From Rhodobiaceae bacterium (lineage in GTDB: Bacteria; Pseudomonadota; Alphaproteobacteria; Parvibaculales; Parvibaculaceae): a stretch of 16,237 nt of DNA. Location: contig NVWR01000004.1 in the NCBI GenBank assembly GCA_002746275.1, positions 9,026-25,262 of the forward strand. Reading direction: 5' to 3'. The notes below the pieces were generated by a model. It ran no database searches. It was given only the letters and a program-made list of their open reading frames with translations, and was not told where the DNA came from. Below, piece after piece: positions 6,682-13,063 of this stretch; position 1 is the stretch's first letter, and every line of letters starts with the position of its first letter. Both the position numbers and the translations under genes were made by a program.

Positions 6682-8142
6682 ATGTTGAAGCTGTGGAAAT
6701 TGTTGGCCGGGCACGGGTCCGCTGACGATCAGCGCCATGAGGTTGTCCAACAACTCTTGAGTGAGCTGGCGACGGCCCACAAGTCCGGATACCGGCTCAA
6801 CCTGATATCAATCTGCATTATCTCCGCGGTGTTCGCTGTTTGGGTTGATTGGCCCATCATCGTGGCGTGGCTCGCGGTGATCCTTCTTGTTCAGTGGGCC
6901 AATGTCCAAAATGCAGTTCGTTATCACGCTGTCTCCGACAATCGGGTGTTGAGCCAAAGCGAAGTCAACCAGTGGGAAAAGCGCTTTTTCTCCTATGTCG
7001 CTGTTTACAGTTTGGTGTGGGGTTCTCTGATCATTCTATTTTGGGTGGACGGTGCGCACGACAACAATCTCTTCTTGATCGCGCTGATGGCCATCACGAT
7101 CACCCCCACCGTGCTGCTCAATTCTGCCTATCTGCCTGGCGTTGTTGTCTCCACAGCGATGCTGACTTTGTGCTTTCTCATATCCGTTCTGTCCCAGCCT
7201 GACCCTCTGATGTGGGCGGGCGGCGGTGCCTTTTGTTTGTTTAGCGCCTCCATGATGTCTTACGCGTTTCGGCTGAACCGAAAGGCGAGAGACACTATCG
7301 GTTTGTCTCTTGAAAAAACCCATCTCATCAACGCTCTCTCTAAAGCCAAAAAAATCTCTGATGATGCTCGTGCCCACGCTGAGGAAGCCAACCGCGCTAA
7401 ATCCCAGTTTCTGGCAAACATGAGCCACGAGCTGCGGACCCCCCTCAACGCTATCATCGGCTTTTCGGAAGTGATGCATCAAGGTGTGTTCGGGGCACTT
7501 GGGAATGACCGCTATCACCAATATGCATCCGATATTCACGAGAGCGGCCAGCACCTTCTGGAACTGATCAATGACGTGTTGGACCTCTCAAAGATTGAGG
7601 CCGGACAATTTTCAATTTTCGTAGAGCGTGTTGAGCTGACCAGCATTGCAGATGATTGCCAACGGTTGGTGGAACTACGCGCTGACGAAAACGGGATCAC
7701 AATCAATCGAGATTTCGAACAAGACCTGCCAGACTTGATGGCTGACGAACGGGCAATACGACAGATATGGCTCAACTTCTTGACCAACGCTGTGAAATTT
7801 TCACCGGCTGGTAGCACCGTCCATATGATCGCCAAATATGCCGACGACGGCTCCTTCATTATCGGTGTTCATGACGAAGGCCCCGGTATCCCGGAAAATG
7901 AATTGTCTCTTGTTATTGAAACGTTCCAGCAAGGCACTGAAGGCCGGTCTCAACCGGGGTCGGGCACAGGACTTGGGCTTGCAATTGTGAAAGGCCTCGC
8001 CGAAGCACACGGCGGAAAATTTGTACTAGAGAGTGAAGTTGGGGTTGGAACCCAGGCCAATGTCGTTCTTCCCGCATCTTGCATTGTTCACGAGACGGGA
8101 GCCCCCGTTGGTCTTCGGCGAACCGCAGTGGCCTATCCATAA
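6682..8142 (+). CDS. Membrane-bound sensor histidine kinase (PleC/DivJ/PdhS-like core), orphan
   Basis: Starting at the ATG at 6682, the protein has 486 residues. A TTG 10 codons earlier (6652) keeps the frame open, but its leader looks like noncoding sequence. About six hydrophobic segments span residues 41-194, with little periplasmic sequence between them. A short coiled region (about 210-240) leads to the H-box NMSHELRTPLN, with the phosphorylated His at 249. The N-box NFLTNAVKF (N369), G1 DEGPGIP (398-404) and G2 GSGTGLGLA (426-434) complete the ATPase domain. The dimerization-helix sequence RAKSQFLANMSHELRTPLNA resembles the PdhS/PleC/DivJ family that acts on DivK or PleD in alphaproteobacteria (family knowledge). 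No response regulator lies nearby, so the partner is unknown. It is divergent from the crotonase gene and convergent with the small dehydrogenase subunit, with which it shares a bidirectional terminator. Confidence 0.9.
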   Translation: MLKLWKLLAGHGSADDQRHEVVQQLLSELATAHKSGYRLNLISICIISAVFAVWVDWPIIVAWLAVILLVQWANVQNAVRYHAVSDNRVLSQSEVNQWEKRFFSYVAVYSLVWGSLIILFWVDGAHDNNLFLIALMAITITPTVLLNSAYLPGVVVSTAMLTLCFLISVLSQPDPLMWAGGGAFCLFSASMMSYAFRLNRKARDTIGLSLEKTHLINALSKAKKISDDARAHAEEANRAKSQFLANMSHELRTPLNAIIGFSEVMHQGVFGALGNDRYHQYASDIHESGQHLLELINDVLDLSKIEAGQFSIFVERVELTSIADDCQRLVELRADENGITINRDFEQDLPDLMADERAIRQIWLNFLTNAVKFSPAGSTVHMIAKYADDGSFIIGVHDEGPGIPENELSLVIETFQQGTEGRSQPGSGTGLGLAIVKGLAEAHGGKFVLESEVGVGTQANVVLPASCIVHETGAPVGLRRTAVAYP

Positions 8143-8170
8143 AACCTTCACTTCGACCTATTGAGCACAC

Positions 8171-8206
8171 AAAAGCCGCGGCGCCATAAAGCACCGCGGC
8201 TCTTTT
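8171..8206. terminator. Bidirectional terminator between the kinase and the small dehydrogenase subunit
   Basis: An 8-bp GC-rich stem (8174-8181 with 8194-8201) with a 12-base loop. On the plus strand it is followed by TCTTTT. The AAAA at 8171-8174 gives a T-run on the minus strand. It sits between the convergent stops at 8142 and 8224 and can serve both genes. Confidence 0.8.
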
Positions 8207-8223
8207 CGTTACGACCAGCCGTC

Positions 8224-9354
8224 TTATGCAGCGTTCGAATAGCGAGACAGATGGTGATCTACATTGCCAAACTGCGTGTCGATCATGGTCAGACGTTTGA
8301 AGTAGTGGCCTACATTCAATTCGTCTGTCATGCCCATGCCGCCATGAAGCTGCACGGCTTGCTGGCCAACATACCGACCGGCTTTGCCGATTTGGACTTT
8401 GGCGCCTGAGGCCGCTTTGCAGCGCTCAACATCACTTTCGTCAAGCTTCAATGCAACCATGTAGGTCATGGACACAGACTGCTCATAGGCCATGAACATA
8501 TCGACCATGCGATGCTGCAATACCTGGAACTTGCCAATCGGCACACCAAACTGCTTACGGGTCTTACAATATTCAACCGTCGCGTCGTTCAGTTCTTTCA
8601 TGCCGCCAATGGCTTCTGCACTCAGAGCAGCAATAGCCTGATCTGTGACCAGTTCGATGAGAGGCAGCGCTTTGCCGGCTTCACCGATCAGCGCATCAGC
8701 GCCAACACGGACATTTTCAAACGTAATTTCAGAAGCTCTGCGTCCGTCGACCGTTGGGTAGTCCCGCGTGGACACACCGTCGGCGTTCTTGTCGACAATG
8801 AAGAGGGAGACGCCATCAGCATCGCGCTGACCGCCACTGGTGCGGACCGAGACGATGAGCTTGTCTGCCCACGGAGCGGCGAGAACAACGCATTTGTAGC
8901 CATTGATGATGTAGCCTTCACCATCGGCCTTAGCAGTTGTTGTCAGGTCGGCCAGATTGTAGCGACCCTGTGGTTCTGCGTAAGCAAAAGTCCAAACTGT
9001 CTCACCACCGATAATGCCGGGGATGTGCGCTTCCTGCTGTGCCGTTGATCCGCCCTGACGCAGGAAACCTCCTGCAAGCACGACTGTTTCGATGAAGGGC
9101 TCTATAACCAGATTGCGACCGAACTCTTCCATCACGATCATGGTTTCGATGGCAGTCCCACCGAGGCCACCCATCTCTTCGGAAAAGGGAGCCGCCAGAA
9201 GGCCAAGCTCAGCAAACTGACGCCACAAGTCCTGGCTCCAGCCTTCCGAGCTCGCAGAAATTTTGCGACGTGTATCAAAATCATATTTGTCCCGGAGAAA
9301 ACTCTGTACCGAGTTACGAAGAAGCGTCTGCTCTTCGCTAAATGAAAAGTCCAT
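8224..9354 (-). CDS. Acyl-CoA dehydrogenase, small-subunit (PimD-like) type
   Basis: A 376-residue acyl-CoA dehydrogenase fold. Motifs seen are the N-terminal SEEQTLLRNSVQSFL, the flavin/substrate-domain strand FAYAEPQGRYNLAD (123-136), the FAD-contact RKQFGVPIGKFQ (266-277) and QLHGGMGMTDE (335-345). The pattern closely follows the PimD small subunit of Rhodopseudomonas palustris as I recall it. Neither position that holds a catalytic glutamate in this superfamily does so here: the helix position reads TDQAIAA (237-243) and the C-terminal one is in LHGGMG. It is therefore probably the non-catalytic or structural partner of a heteromer. The gene follows the large subunit by 74 bases on the same strand. 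An AAGGGA ribosome site (complement of 9360-9365) sits 5 bases before the ATG. Substrate assignment to pimeloyl-CoA is only by resemblance. Confidence 0.88.
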   Translation of the reverse strand: MDFSFSEEQTLLRNSVQSFLRDKYDFDTRRKISASSEGWSQDLWRQFAELGLLAAPFSEEMGGLGGTAIETMIVMEEFGRNLVIEPFIETVVLAGGFLRQGGSTAQQEAHIPGIIGGETVWTFAYAEPQGRYNLADLTTTAKADGEGYIINGYKCVVLAAPWADKLIVSVRTSGGQRDADGVSLFIVDKNADGVSTRDYPTVDGRRASEITFENVRVGADALIGEAGKALPLIELVTDQAIAALSAEAIGGMKELNDATVEYCKTRKQFGVPIGKFQVLQHRMVDMFMAYEQSVSMTYMVALKLDESDVERCKAASGAKVQIGKAGRYVGQQAVQLHGGMGMTDELNVGHYFKRLTMIDTQFGNVDHHLSRYSNAA

Positions 9355-9382
9355 GCTGGTCCCTTCCCTGCTTTTTTATGGC

Positions 9383-9411
9383 GTTCTCGCCCGCCGGGTA
9401 GCGGAGAGAAC
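9383..9411 (-). other. Intercistronic hairpin between large and small dehydrogenase subunits
   Basis: GTTCTC (9383-9388) pairs with GAGAAC (9406-9411), with a further GC/GC pair after a bulge. No T-run follows on either strand, so it is not a terminator. It may be an mRNA processing or stability element tuning the subunit ratio, or chance. Confidence 0.3.
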
Positions 9412-9428
9412 ACATGTTGATTTCTGTG

Positions 9429-10622
9429 TTAGAGGCCCAACACCATTTTGGCAATAATGTTGTGCTGAATTTCGTTTGAGCCACCATAGATGGCTGTCTT
9501 GCGCATGTTAAAATAATTCTGCGCTGTGCCGATGCCATACTCTGGACCCGGTGTGAAAGCGTTGTTTCCTTCGTCTTTCCCACGAGGAGCATAGACAAAG
9601 GCGTAATTTCCCATCGCTTCCAGGGTTAGTTCGGTAATGCGCTGCTGAATTTCGGTCCCTTTGATCTTCAAAATGGAACTTTCAGGTCCTGGGCCCTGAC
9701 CGCGGCTCTCGGCGGCCAATGTGCGCAACTCCGTTACTTCCAGCGCTGTCAGATCAATTTCAACTTCGGAGATCTTGCGGGAAAACTCGCCATCTTCGAT
9801 CAGCGGACGCCCGTCGACCAGCTCGCTGCCAGAAATGTCGCGCAAACGCTCAATTGCCTTTTTGGAACGTGCCACGCCAGCAATACCTGAGCGCTCATTG
9901 CCCAACAGGAATTTCGCGTAGGTCCAGCCTTTGTTTTCTTCACCGATCAGATTTTCGACAGGCACTTTCACGTCGTCGAGGTAAACTTCATTCACCTCAT
10001 GAGCGCCATCCATGGTGATGATCGGCCGCACGTCGATGCCCGGTGTCTTCATATCAATCAGCAAGAACGAAATGCCCGCCTGAATTTTTGCATCTGGATC
10101 TGTCCGAACCAGGCAGAACATCCAATCGGCAAACTGTGCGAGCGTGGTCCAGGTTTTCTGTCCGTTGACGATGTAATGGTCACCTTCGCGAACAGCCTTT
10201 GTCTTGAGGCTTGCAAGGTCAGACCCGGCACCCGGCTCAGAATATCCCTGACACCACCAGTCGTCGGCATTGTAAATTCCCGGTAGGAACCGTTTCTTCT
10301 GCTCTTCGTTGCCGTACGTGTAAATCACGGGGCCAACCATTGAGAGGCCAAACGGCAGCAACGGTGTTGTTTCTGCCCGTGCACATTCCTCATTCCAGAT
10401 GAAGCGCTGGGTGATCGTCCAACCTGCGCCACCATGTTCGGAAGGCCAGCTCGGCGCGACCCATCCCTTCTTGGCCAGCACCTTGTGCCAGGCAAGCATG
10501 TCATCGCGGGTCATGTCACCGCGCGAGCGCTTGTTTGCGACATCGCGTGGATAGCTGTCTTCAATGAATGTGCGAACCTCTTCGCGGAATGCCAGATCGC
10601 CTGACGAAAAACTCATGTCCAT
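9429..10622 (-). CDS. Acyl-CoA dehydrogenase, large-subunit (PimC-like) type
   Basis: A 397-residue flavoprotein very close in pattern to the large subunit of pimeloyl-CoA dehydrogenase of R. palustris: WWCQGYSEPGAGSDLASLK (122-140), NGQKTWTTLAQFADWMFC (153-170), IGEENKGWTYAKFLLGNE (226-243) and the C-terminal YGGSNEIQHNII. The C-terminal Glu of medium-chain enzymes is replaced by Gly (YGGS). E243 in NERSG lies at the helix position used by isovaleryl-CoA dehydrogenase and FadE26-like subunits, making this the likely catalytic chain. The small subunit follows 74 bases downstream, which suggests an alpha/beta heteromer. AAGGAG (complement of 10631-10636) sits 8 bases before the ATG. CobT ends 95 bases upstream on the same strand, and a 19-base dyad in that gap may control this unit. 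Pimeloyl-CoA is the family precedent; steroid side-chain or ring acyl-CoAs are alternatives. Confidence 0.9.
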   Translation of the reverse strand: MDMSFSSGDLAFREEVRTFIEDSYPRDVANKRSRGDMTRDDMLAWHKVLAKKGWVAPSWPSEHGGAGWTITQRFIWNEECARAETTPLLPFGLSMVGPVIYTYGNEEQKKRFLPGIYNADDWWCQGYSEPGAGSDLASLKTKAVREGDHYIVNGQKTWTTLAQFADWMFCLVRTDPDAKIQAGISFLLIDMKTPGIDVRPIITMDGAHEVNEVYLDDVKVPVENLIGEENKGWTYAKFLLGNERSGIAGVARSKKAIERLRDISGSELVDGRPLIEDGEFSRKISEVEIDLTALEVTELRTLAAESRGQGPGPESSILKIKGTEIQQRITELTLEAMGNYAFVYAPRGKDEGNNAFTPGPEYGIGTAQNYFNMRKTAIYGGSNEIQHNIIAKMVLGL

Positions 10623-10680
10623 AGGAAACTCTCCTTCAGCACCAGCTAGGGGTGGCCGTGCGCTTGGTTTGGCCGGATTT

Positions 10681-10699
10681 TACTGACAAAGTGTCACTA
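10681..10699. promoter_or_regulatory. Candidate operator dyad upstream of the paired dehydrogenase genes
   Basis: TACTGACA-AAG-TGTCACTA: eight-base arms with seven complementary positions around a 3-base centre, 59-77 bases before the large-subunit ATG and outside the cobT coding region. The geometry fits a dimeric regulator. No confident -10/-35 pair could be assigned around it. Confidence 0.4.
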
Positions 10700-10717
10700 C
10701 GCAAGGCCGGGCTGACG

Positions 10718-11680
10718 CTATTCGTGAACAGCCACCGTTGCTGTTCTGCACAGATCGATTGCCAGGACACTTCCCAGGCCCCGACCACCGCTCAACCCCA
10801 GGTCAAGAAGTGGCACCAAACCCGTCTCGGCCAGAAGCCTCGACATGCTCGCACTATTTTGAGCTTCAGAGACCCTGCAATGGGCCACCATAGCAGGGTT
10901 CAGTGCCTGCAACACCGCCGCTGACGCGACGGAAACAAACCCATCCAGCAAAACCGGCACCTTCTGATAGCGCGCGGCGAGAATGGCACCTGCAATGGCG
11001 GCAAATTCGCGTCCCCCAATGCGGCGCAGAATTTCCAGGGGGTCTCGGTCTCCCGCCTCAACTCGGGCGACCGCCGCCTCAACTGCGGCAAATTGGTTCT
11101 CGCGCAACGTGTCATTTGGCTCATCTGGCAGCCAATCAGCGGCCTGTCCCCCAAAGAGGGCCTGCACAAGGGCGGCTGCAACGATTCTGTTGCCGACCCC
11201 AATATCGCTCACGCACAGAAGATCGGCACCCCCGGCAATGGCTTCCATGCCAAAAGCGACGGTTGCGGCACAGCCTGCCTCGTCAAATGCATCTTCCTGG
11301 CTGATGTCAGGTGTCGGGAGATCGAGGGCGAGGTCAAATACCTTCAAGCCAACATTACTCTGCAAAACGGCCCGCGATACGGGGGCACCGCCTGCGGCCA
11401 CCAATTCGACTTGGGCTTGCGTTTCGGTCGCTGGGGCCTCTGACACATTCTGGGCAACAATCCCATGATTTGCGGCAAAGATACCGATCAGAGGCTGAAC
11501 AATCGCTGGATCGCGACGGCCTTGCCACGCGGCCAGCCATTCCGCCAGCTCCTGCAACTGTCCGAGCCCGGCTGGCGCTCCTTGGCGCACAGCTTCCGCT
11601 GCCTCCGTATCTGGCAGTGGAGGCCCTTCAATCAGCTTGCGAATATCGTCAAAGGGGAGGCCGGTTGTCGCACGGACCAT
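10718..11680 (-). CDS. cobT: Divergent CobT homologue (nicotinate-nucleotide:DMB phosphoribosyltransferase family) with altered active site
   Basis: A 320-residue protein from the ATG at 11680. Family membership is clear: TGLPFDDIR at the N terminus, IFAANHG (67-73), VFDLALDLPTPDIS, CAATVAFGMEAIAGGADLLC (137-156), GGREFAAIAGAILAAR (222-237) and VPVLLDGF (241-248). CobT activates lower-ligand bases such as dimethylbenzimidazole for cobalamin assembly. Key positions have changed: the GEMGIGNT loop reads SDIGVGNR (158-165), the SGEPGH loop reads SEAQNS (271-276), the GMRLGEGTG loop reads GLSGGRGLG (295-303), and the catalytic Glu (E317 in Salmonella) is R300. The TKPPGSLG-type N-terminal loop is also reduced to PAGLG. 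The frame is intact and conserved blocks flank each change, so this is divergence and not a frameshift. It may be inactive, regulatory or use another substrate. The paired dehydrogenase genes lie downstream. Confidence 0.82.
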   Translation of the reverse strand: MVRATTGLPFDDIRKLIEGPPLPDTEAAEAVRQGAPAGLGQLQELAEWLAAWQGRRDPAIVQPLIGIFAANHGIVAQNVSEAPATETQAQVELVAAGGAPVSRAVLQSNVGLKVFDLALDLPTPDISQEDAFDEAGCAATVAFGMEAIAGGADLLCVSDIGVGNRIVAAALVQALFGGQAADWLPDEPNDTLRENQFAAVEAAVARVEAGDRDPLEILRRIGGREFAAIAGAILAARYQKVPVLLDGFVSVASAAVLQALNPAMVAHCRVSEAQNSASMSRLLAETGLVPLLDLGLSGGRGLGSVLAIDLCRTATVAVHE

Positions 11681-11687
11681 CAATTTT

Positions 11688-11692
11688 CTCCT
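11688..11692 (-). promoter_or_regulatory. Ribosome binding site deciding the cobT start
   Basis: AGGAG on the minus strand, 7 bases before the ATG at 11680. It rules out the TTG six codons earlier, which would lie upstream of this site. Confidence 0.8.
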
Positions 11693-11710
11693 GGCCAATA
11701 AGTTATTGTG

Positions 11711-11758
11711 TGGTTCTTATATGCGTCGCTATATTGGTTCTTATATGCGTCGCTATAT
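11711..11758. repeat. Perfect tandem duplication of a 24-bp unit between divergent cobT and DUF1289 genes
   Basis: Bases 11711-11734 are repeated exactly at 11735-11758 with no spacer. Each unit holds a near-palindrome (atat-gcg ... cgc-tatat, one base offset) and, on the minus strand, CATATAAG, which resembles a -10 element facing cobT. The block lies 31 bases upstream of the cobT start and 30 bases upstream of the first DUF1289 ATG. It could be a doubled operator or promoter, or a recent slippage duplication. Confidence 0.85.
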
Positions 11759-11787
11759 AGAGCGTCTGGCGGCCCCTGTCCGCTTCA

Positions 11788-12003
11788 ATGAAGGTTGAAA
11801 TCCTGCGCATGAGTACCGATCCCATCAAAAGCCCCTGCAAGAGCCTGTGTGCTGTCGATGGTCGACTTGGGTTTTGCCGAGGATGTGGCCGCACCCTGAA
11901 AGAGATCGGGGGCTGGAGCCAGTACTCCCATGCCGAGCGTGATGTGATTATGAGTGAACTCTCGGACCGCTTTGCTTCTCAAGGTCTCAGTGTTCCCGAC
12001 TAG
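11788..12003 (+). CDS. DUF1289 family small cysteine-motif protein
   Basis: A 71-residue protein with the family signature SPCKSLCAVDGRLGFCRGCG followed by RTLKEIGGW. Cysteines at 17, 21, 30 and 33 could bind zinc or an iron-sulfur centre. The molecular function of the family is not established. A second ATG at codon 8 (11809) is also possible; neither start has a convincing ribosome site, and the motif begins after both. It is divergent from cobT across the tandem repeat and convergent with the uroporphyrinogen methyltransferase gene, 15 bases from its stop. Confidence 0.85.
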   Translation: MKVEILRMSTDPIKSPCKSLCAVDGRLGFCRGCGRTLKEIGGWSQYSHAERDVIMSELSDRFASQGLSVPD

Positions 12004-12018
12004 ACAGCCGAAAGGCGT

Positions 12019-12921
12019 TTAGCCAGCATCCTGCTCGCCGCGCAGGTTCAGTGGGTCGGTCTTCAAGACCTTGCCTTCCAGCGCCCCCAGCCAGTCAAGG
12101 CTTTGCCGCAGGCGGACAACGTCCCCAATGACGATAATTGCCGGACCTTTGAAAGACGTGAGTTCCACATCACTCATGACGGTGGCCAAGGTGGTTTCCA
12201 GAACTTCCTGATCCGGCAGGCTTGCGTTGCGGACCAAGGCGACAGGCTCACTCTGAGACCGACCATTGGCCAGCATCAGCTGGGTGATCTCTCCCAGGTG
12301 CGACAGGGCCATGTAAAGCACGATCACCGGGGAGCCTTTGGCAATGGCCGCCCAGTCCAAATTCTCCGGCACCGCGCCGCCCGCCATGTGCCCGGTCACA
12401 AAGGTAACGGCGTGATTGGTGTCGCGGTGGGTGACGGGAATACCCGCGTAACTCAAACCGCCAATGCCAGCCGTGACGCCGGGGATTACCCGAAACGGAA
12501 TTCCCGCCTCGACAAGGCTCAGCGCTTCTTCCCCACCTCGACCAAAGACGAAGGGGTCACCACCCTTAAGCCGCAAGACGCGCTTTCCGGCACGGGCGAG
12601 TTCTATGAGTTTTGCGGAAATATCACGCTGCTTGATGCTGGGCTTGCCACCTCGTTTGCCGGCATAAATTTGCTCAGCTGCGGGATTGGCGAAATTCAAC
12701 ACCCTGCCATTGACCAGCGCGTCGTAGACGATCACGTCGGCCTGTTTCAGCGCGTTGAGGGCGTGCAAGGTCAACAGACCTGGATCGCCGGGGCCCGCAC
12801 CTGCAAGCCACACCCAGCCCGGCTCGAACAGCGGCAGGTCAGACAGAAAATCAGTGCCTGCATTGCTTGCTGGTTCAGCAACGTCGCCCCTCAGGGAAAC
12901 TATTTTGTCCGGTCCGCTCAT
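12019..12921 (-). CDS. cobA: Uroporphyrinogen-III C-methyltransferase (SUMT)
   Basis: A 300-residue methyltransferase that should convert uroporphyrinogen III to precorrin-2 with two S-adenosylmethionine, at the branch point for cobalamin and siroheme. Motifs in order: GAGPGDPGLLTLHAL (41-55), YDALV (66-70), RLKGGDPFVFGRGGEE (117-132), GVTAGIGGLSYAGIPVTHR (148-166), MALS (204-207) and GPAIIVIGDVV (259-269). It has a roughly 35-residue N-terminal extension and a short C-terminal tail but no CysG-type oxidase/chelatase domain, so it is the single-function type. The nearby cobT homologue suggests a corrinoid role, but siroheme supply is equally possible. No clear ribosome site precedes the ATG in the A+T-rich leader, so the start is less certain than the gene. 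Confidence 0.92.
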   Translation of the reverse strand: MSGPDKIVSLRGDVAEPASNAGTDFLSDLPLFEPGWVWLAGAGPGDPGLLTLHALNALKQADVIVYDALVNGRVLNFANPAAEQIYAGKRGGKPSIKQRDISAKLIELARAGKRVLRLKGGDPFVFGRGGEEALSLVEAGIPFRVIPGVTAGIGGLSYAGIPVTHRDTNHAVTFVTGHMAGGAVPENLDWAAIAKGSPVIVLYMALSHLGEITQLMLANGRSQSEPVALVRNASLPDQEVLETTLATVMSDVELTSFKGPAIIVIGDVVRLRQSLDWLGALEGKVLKTDPLNLRGEQDAG

Positions 12922-12938
12922 TTAACTATCTAATATTG

Positions 12939-12953
12939 TTAATTACGACTTAG
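12939..12953. promoter_or_regulatory. CtrA-like box between cobA and the retropepsin gene
   Basis: TTAA-N7-TTAG, one base from the alphaproteobacterial CtrA consensus TTAA-N7-TTAA. It lies 18 bases before the cobA start and about 110 bases before the retropepsin start. One near-match in A+T-rich sequence is weak evidence. Confidence 0.3.
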
Positions 12954-12959
12954 TCCACT

Positions 12960-12994
12960 CTGGGTACGTAAATATTGGCCCTGGGTCCGTAGAT
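12960..12994. repeat. Imperfect direct repeat, 21-base phase, in the cobA/retropepsin intergenic region
   Basis: Bases 12960-12973 and 12981-12994 match at 12 of 14 positions (CTGGGT.CGTA.AT). Their starts are exactly 21 bases apart, about two turns of the helix. The spacing fits a protein binding the same face twice. Confidence 0.4.
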
Positions 12995-13063
12995 CAAGGA
13001 CCAGGCGCAAATTCCCTCCATTATGTTTAGCACTCTTCAAATGGCGCACCCTATATTGCTTTC

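Noticed and set aside
9383..9411. Terminator between the large and small dehydrogenase genes
   Set aside because: The hairpin has no T-run on the transcribed side, and splitting a subunit pair would be unexpected; kept only as a possible processing element.
11711..11758. CRISPR-like repeat
   Set aside because: Only two copies with no spacer between them and no cas genes; it is a simple tandem duplication.
11681..11787. Cobalamin riboswitch ahead of cobT
   Set aside because: The gap is too short and lacks the B12-box type conserved sequence; it holds only the tandem repeat and a ribosome site.
12103..12933. A 276-residue open frame antisense to cobA
   Set aside because: It mirrors a strongly conserved methyltransferase gene, has no recognisable motif, and GC-rich codon use readily leaves antisense frames open.
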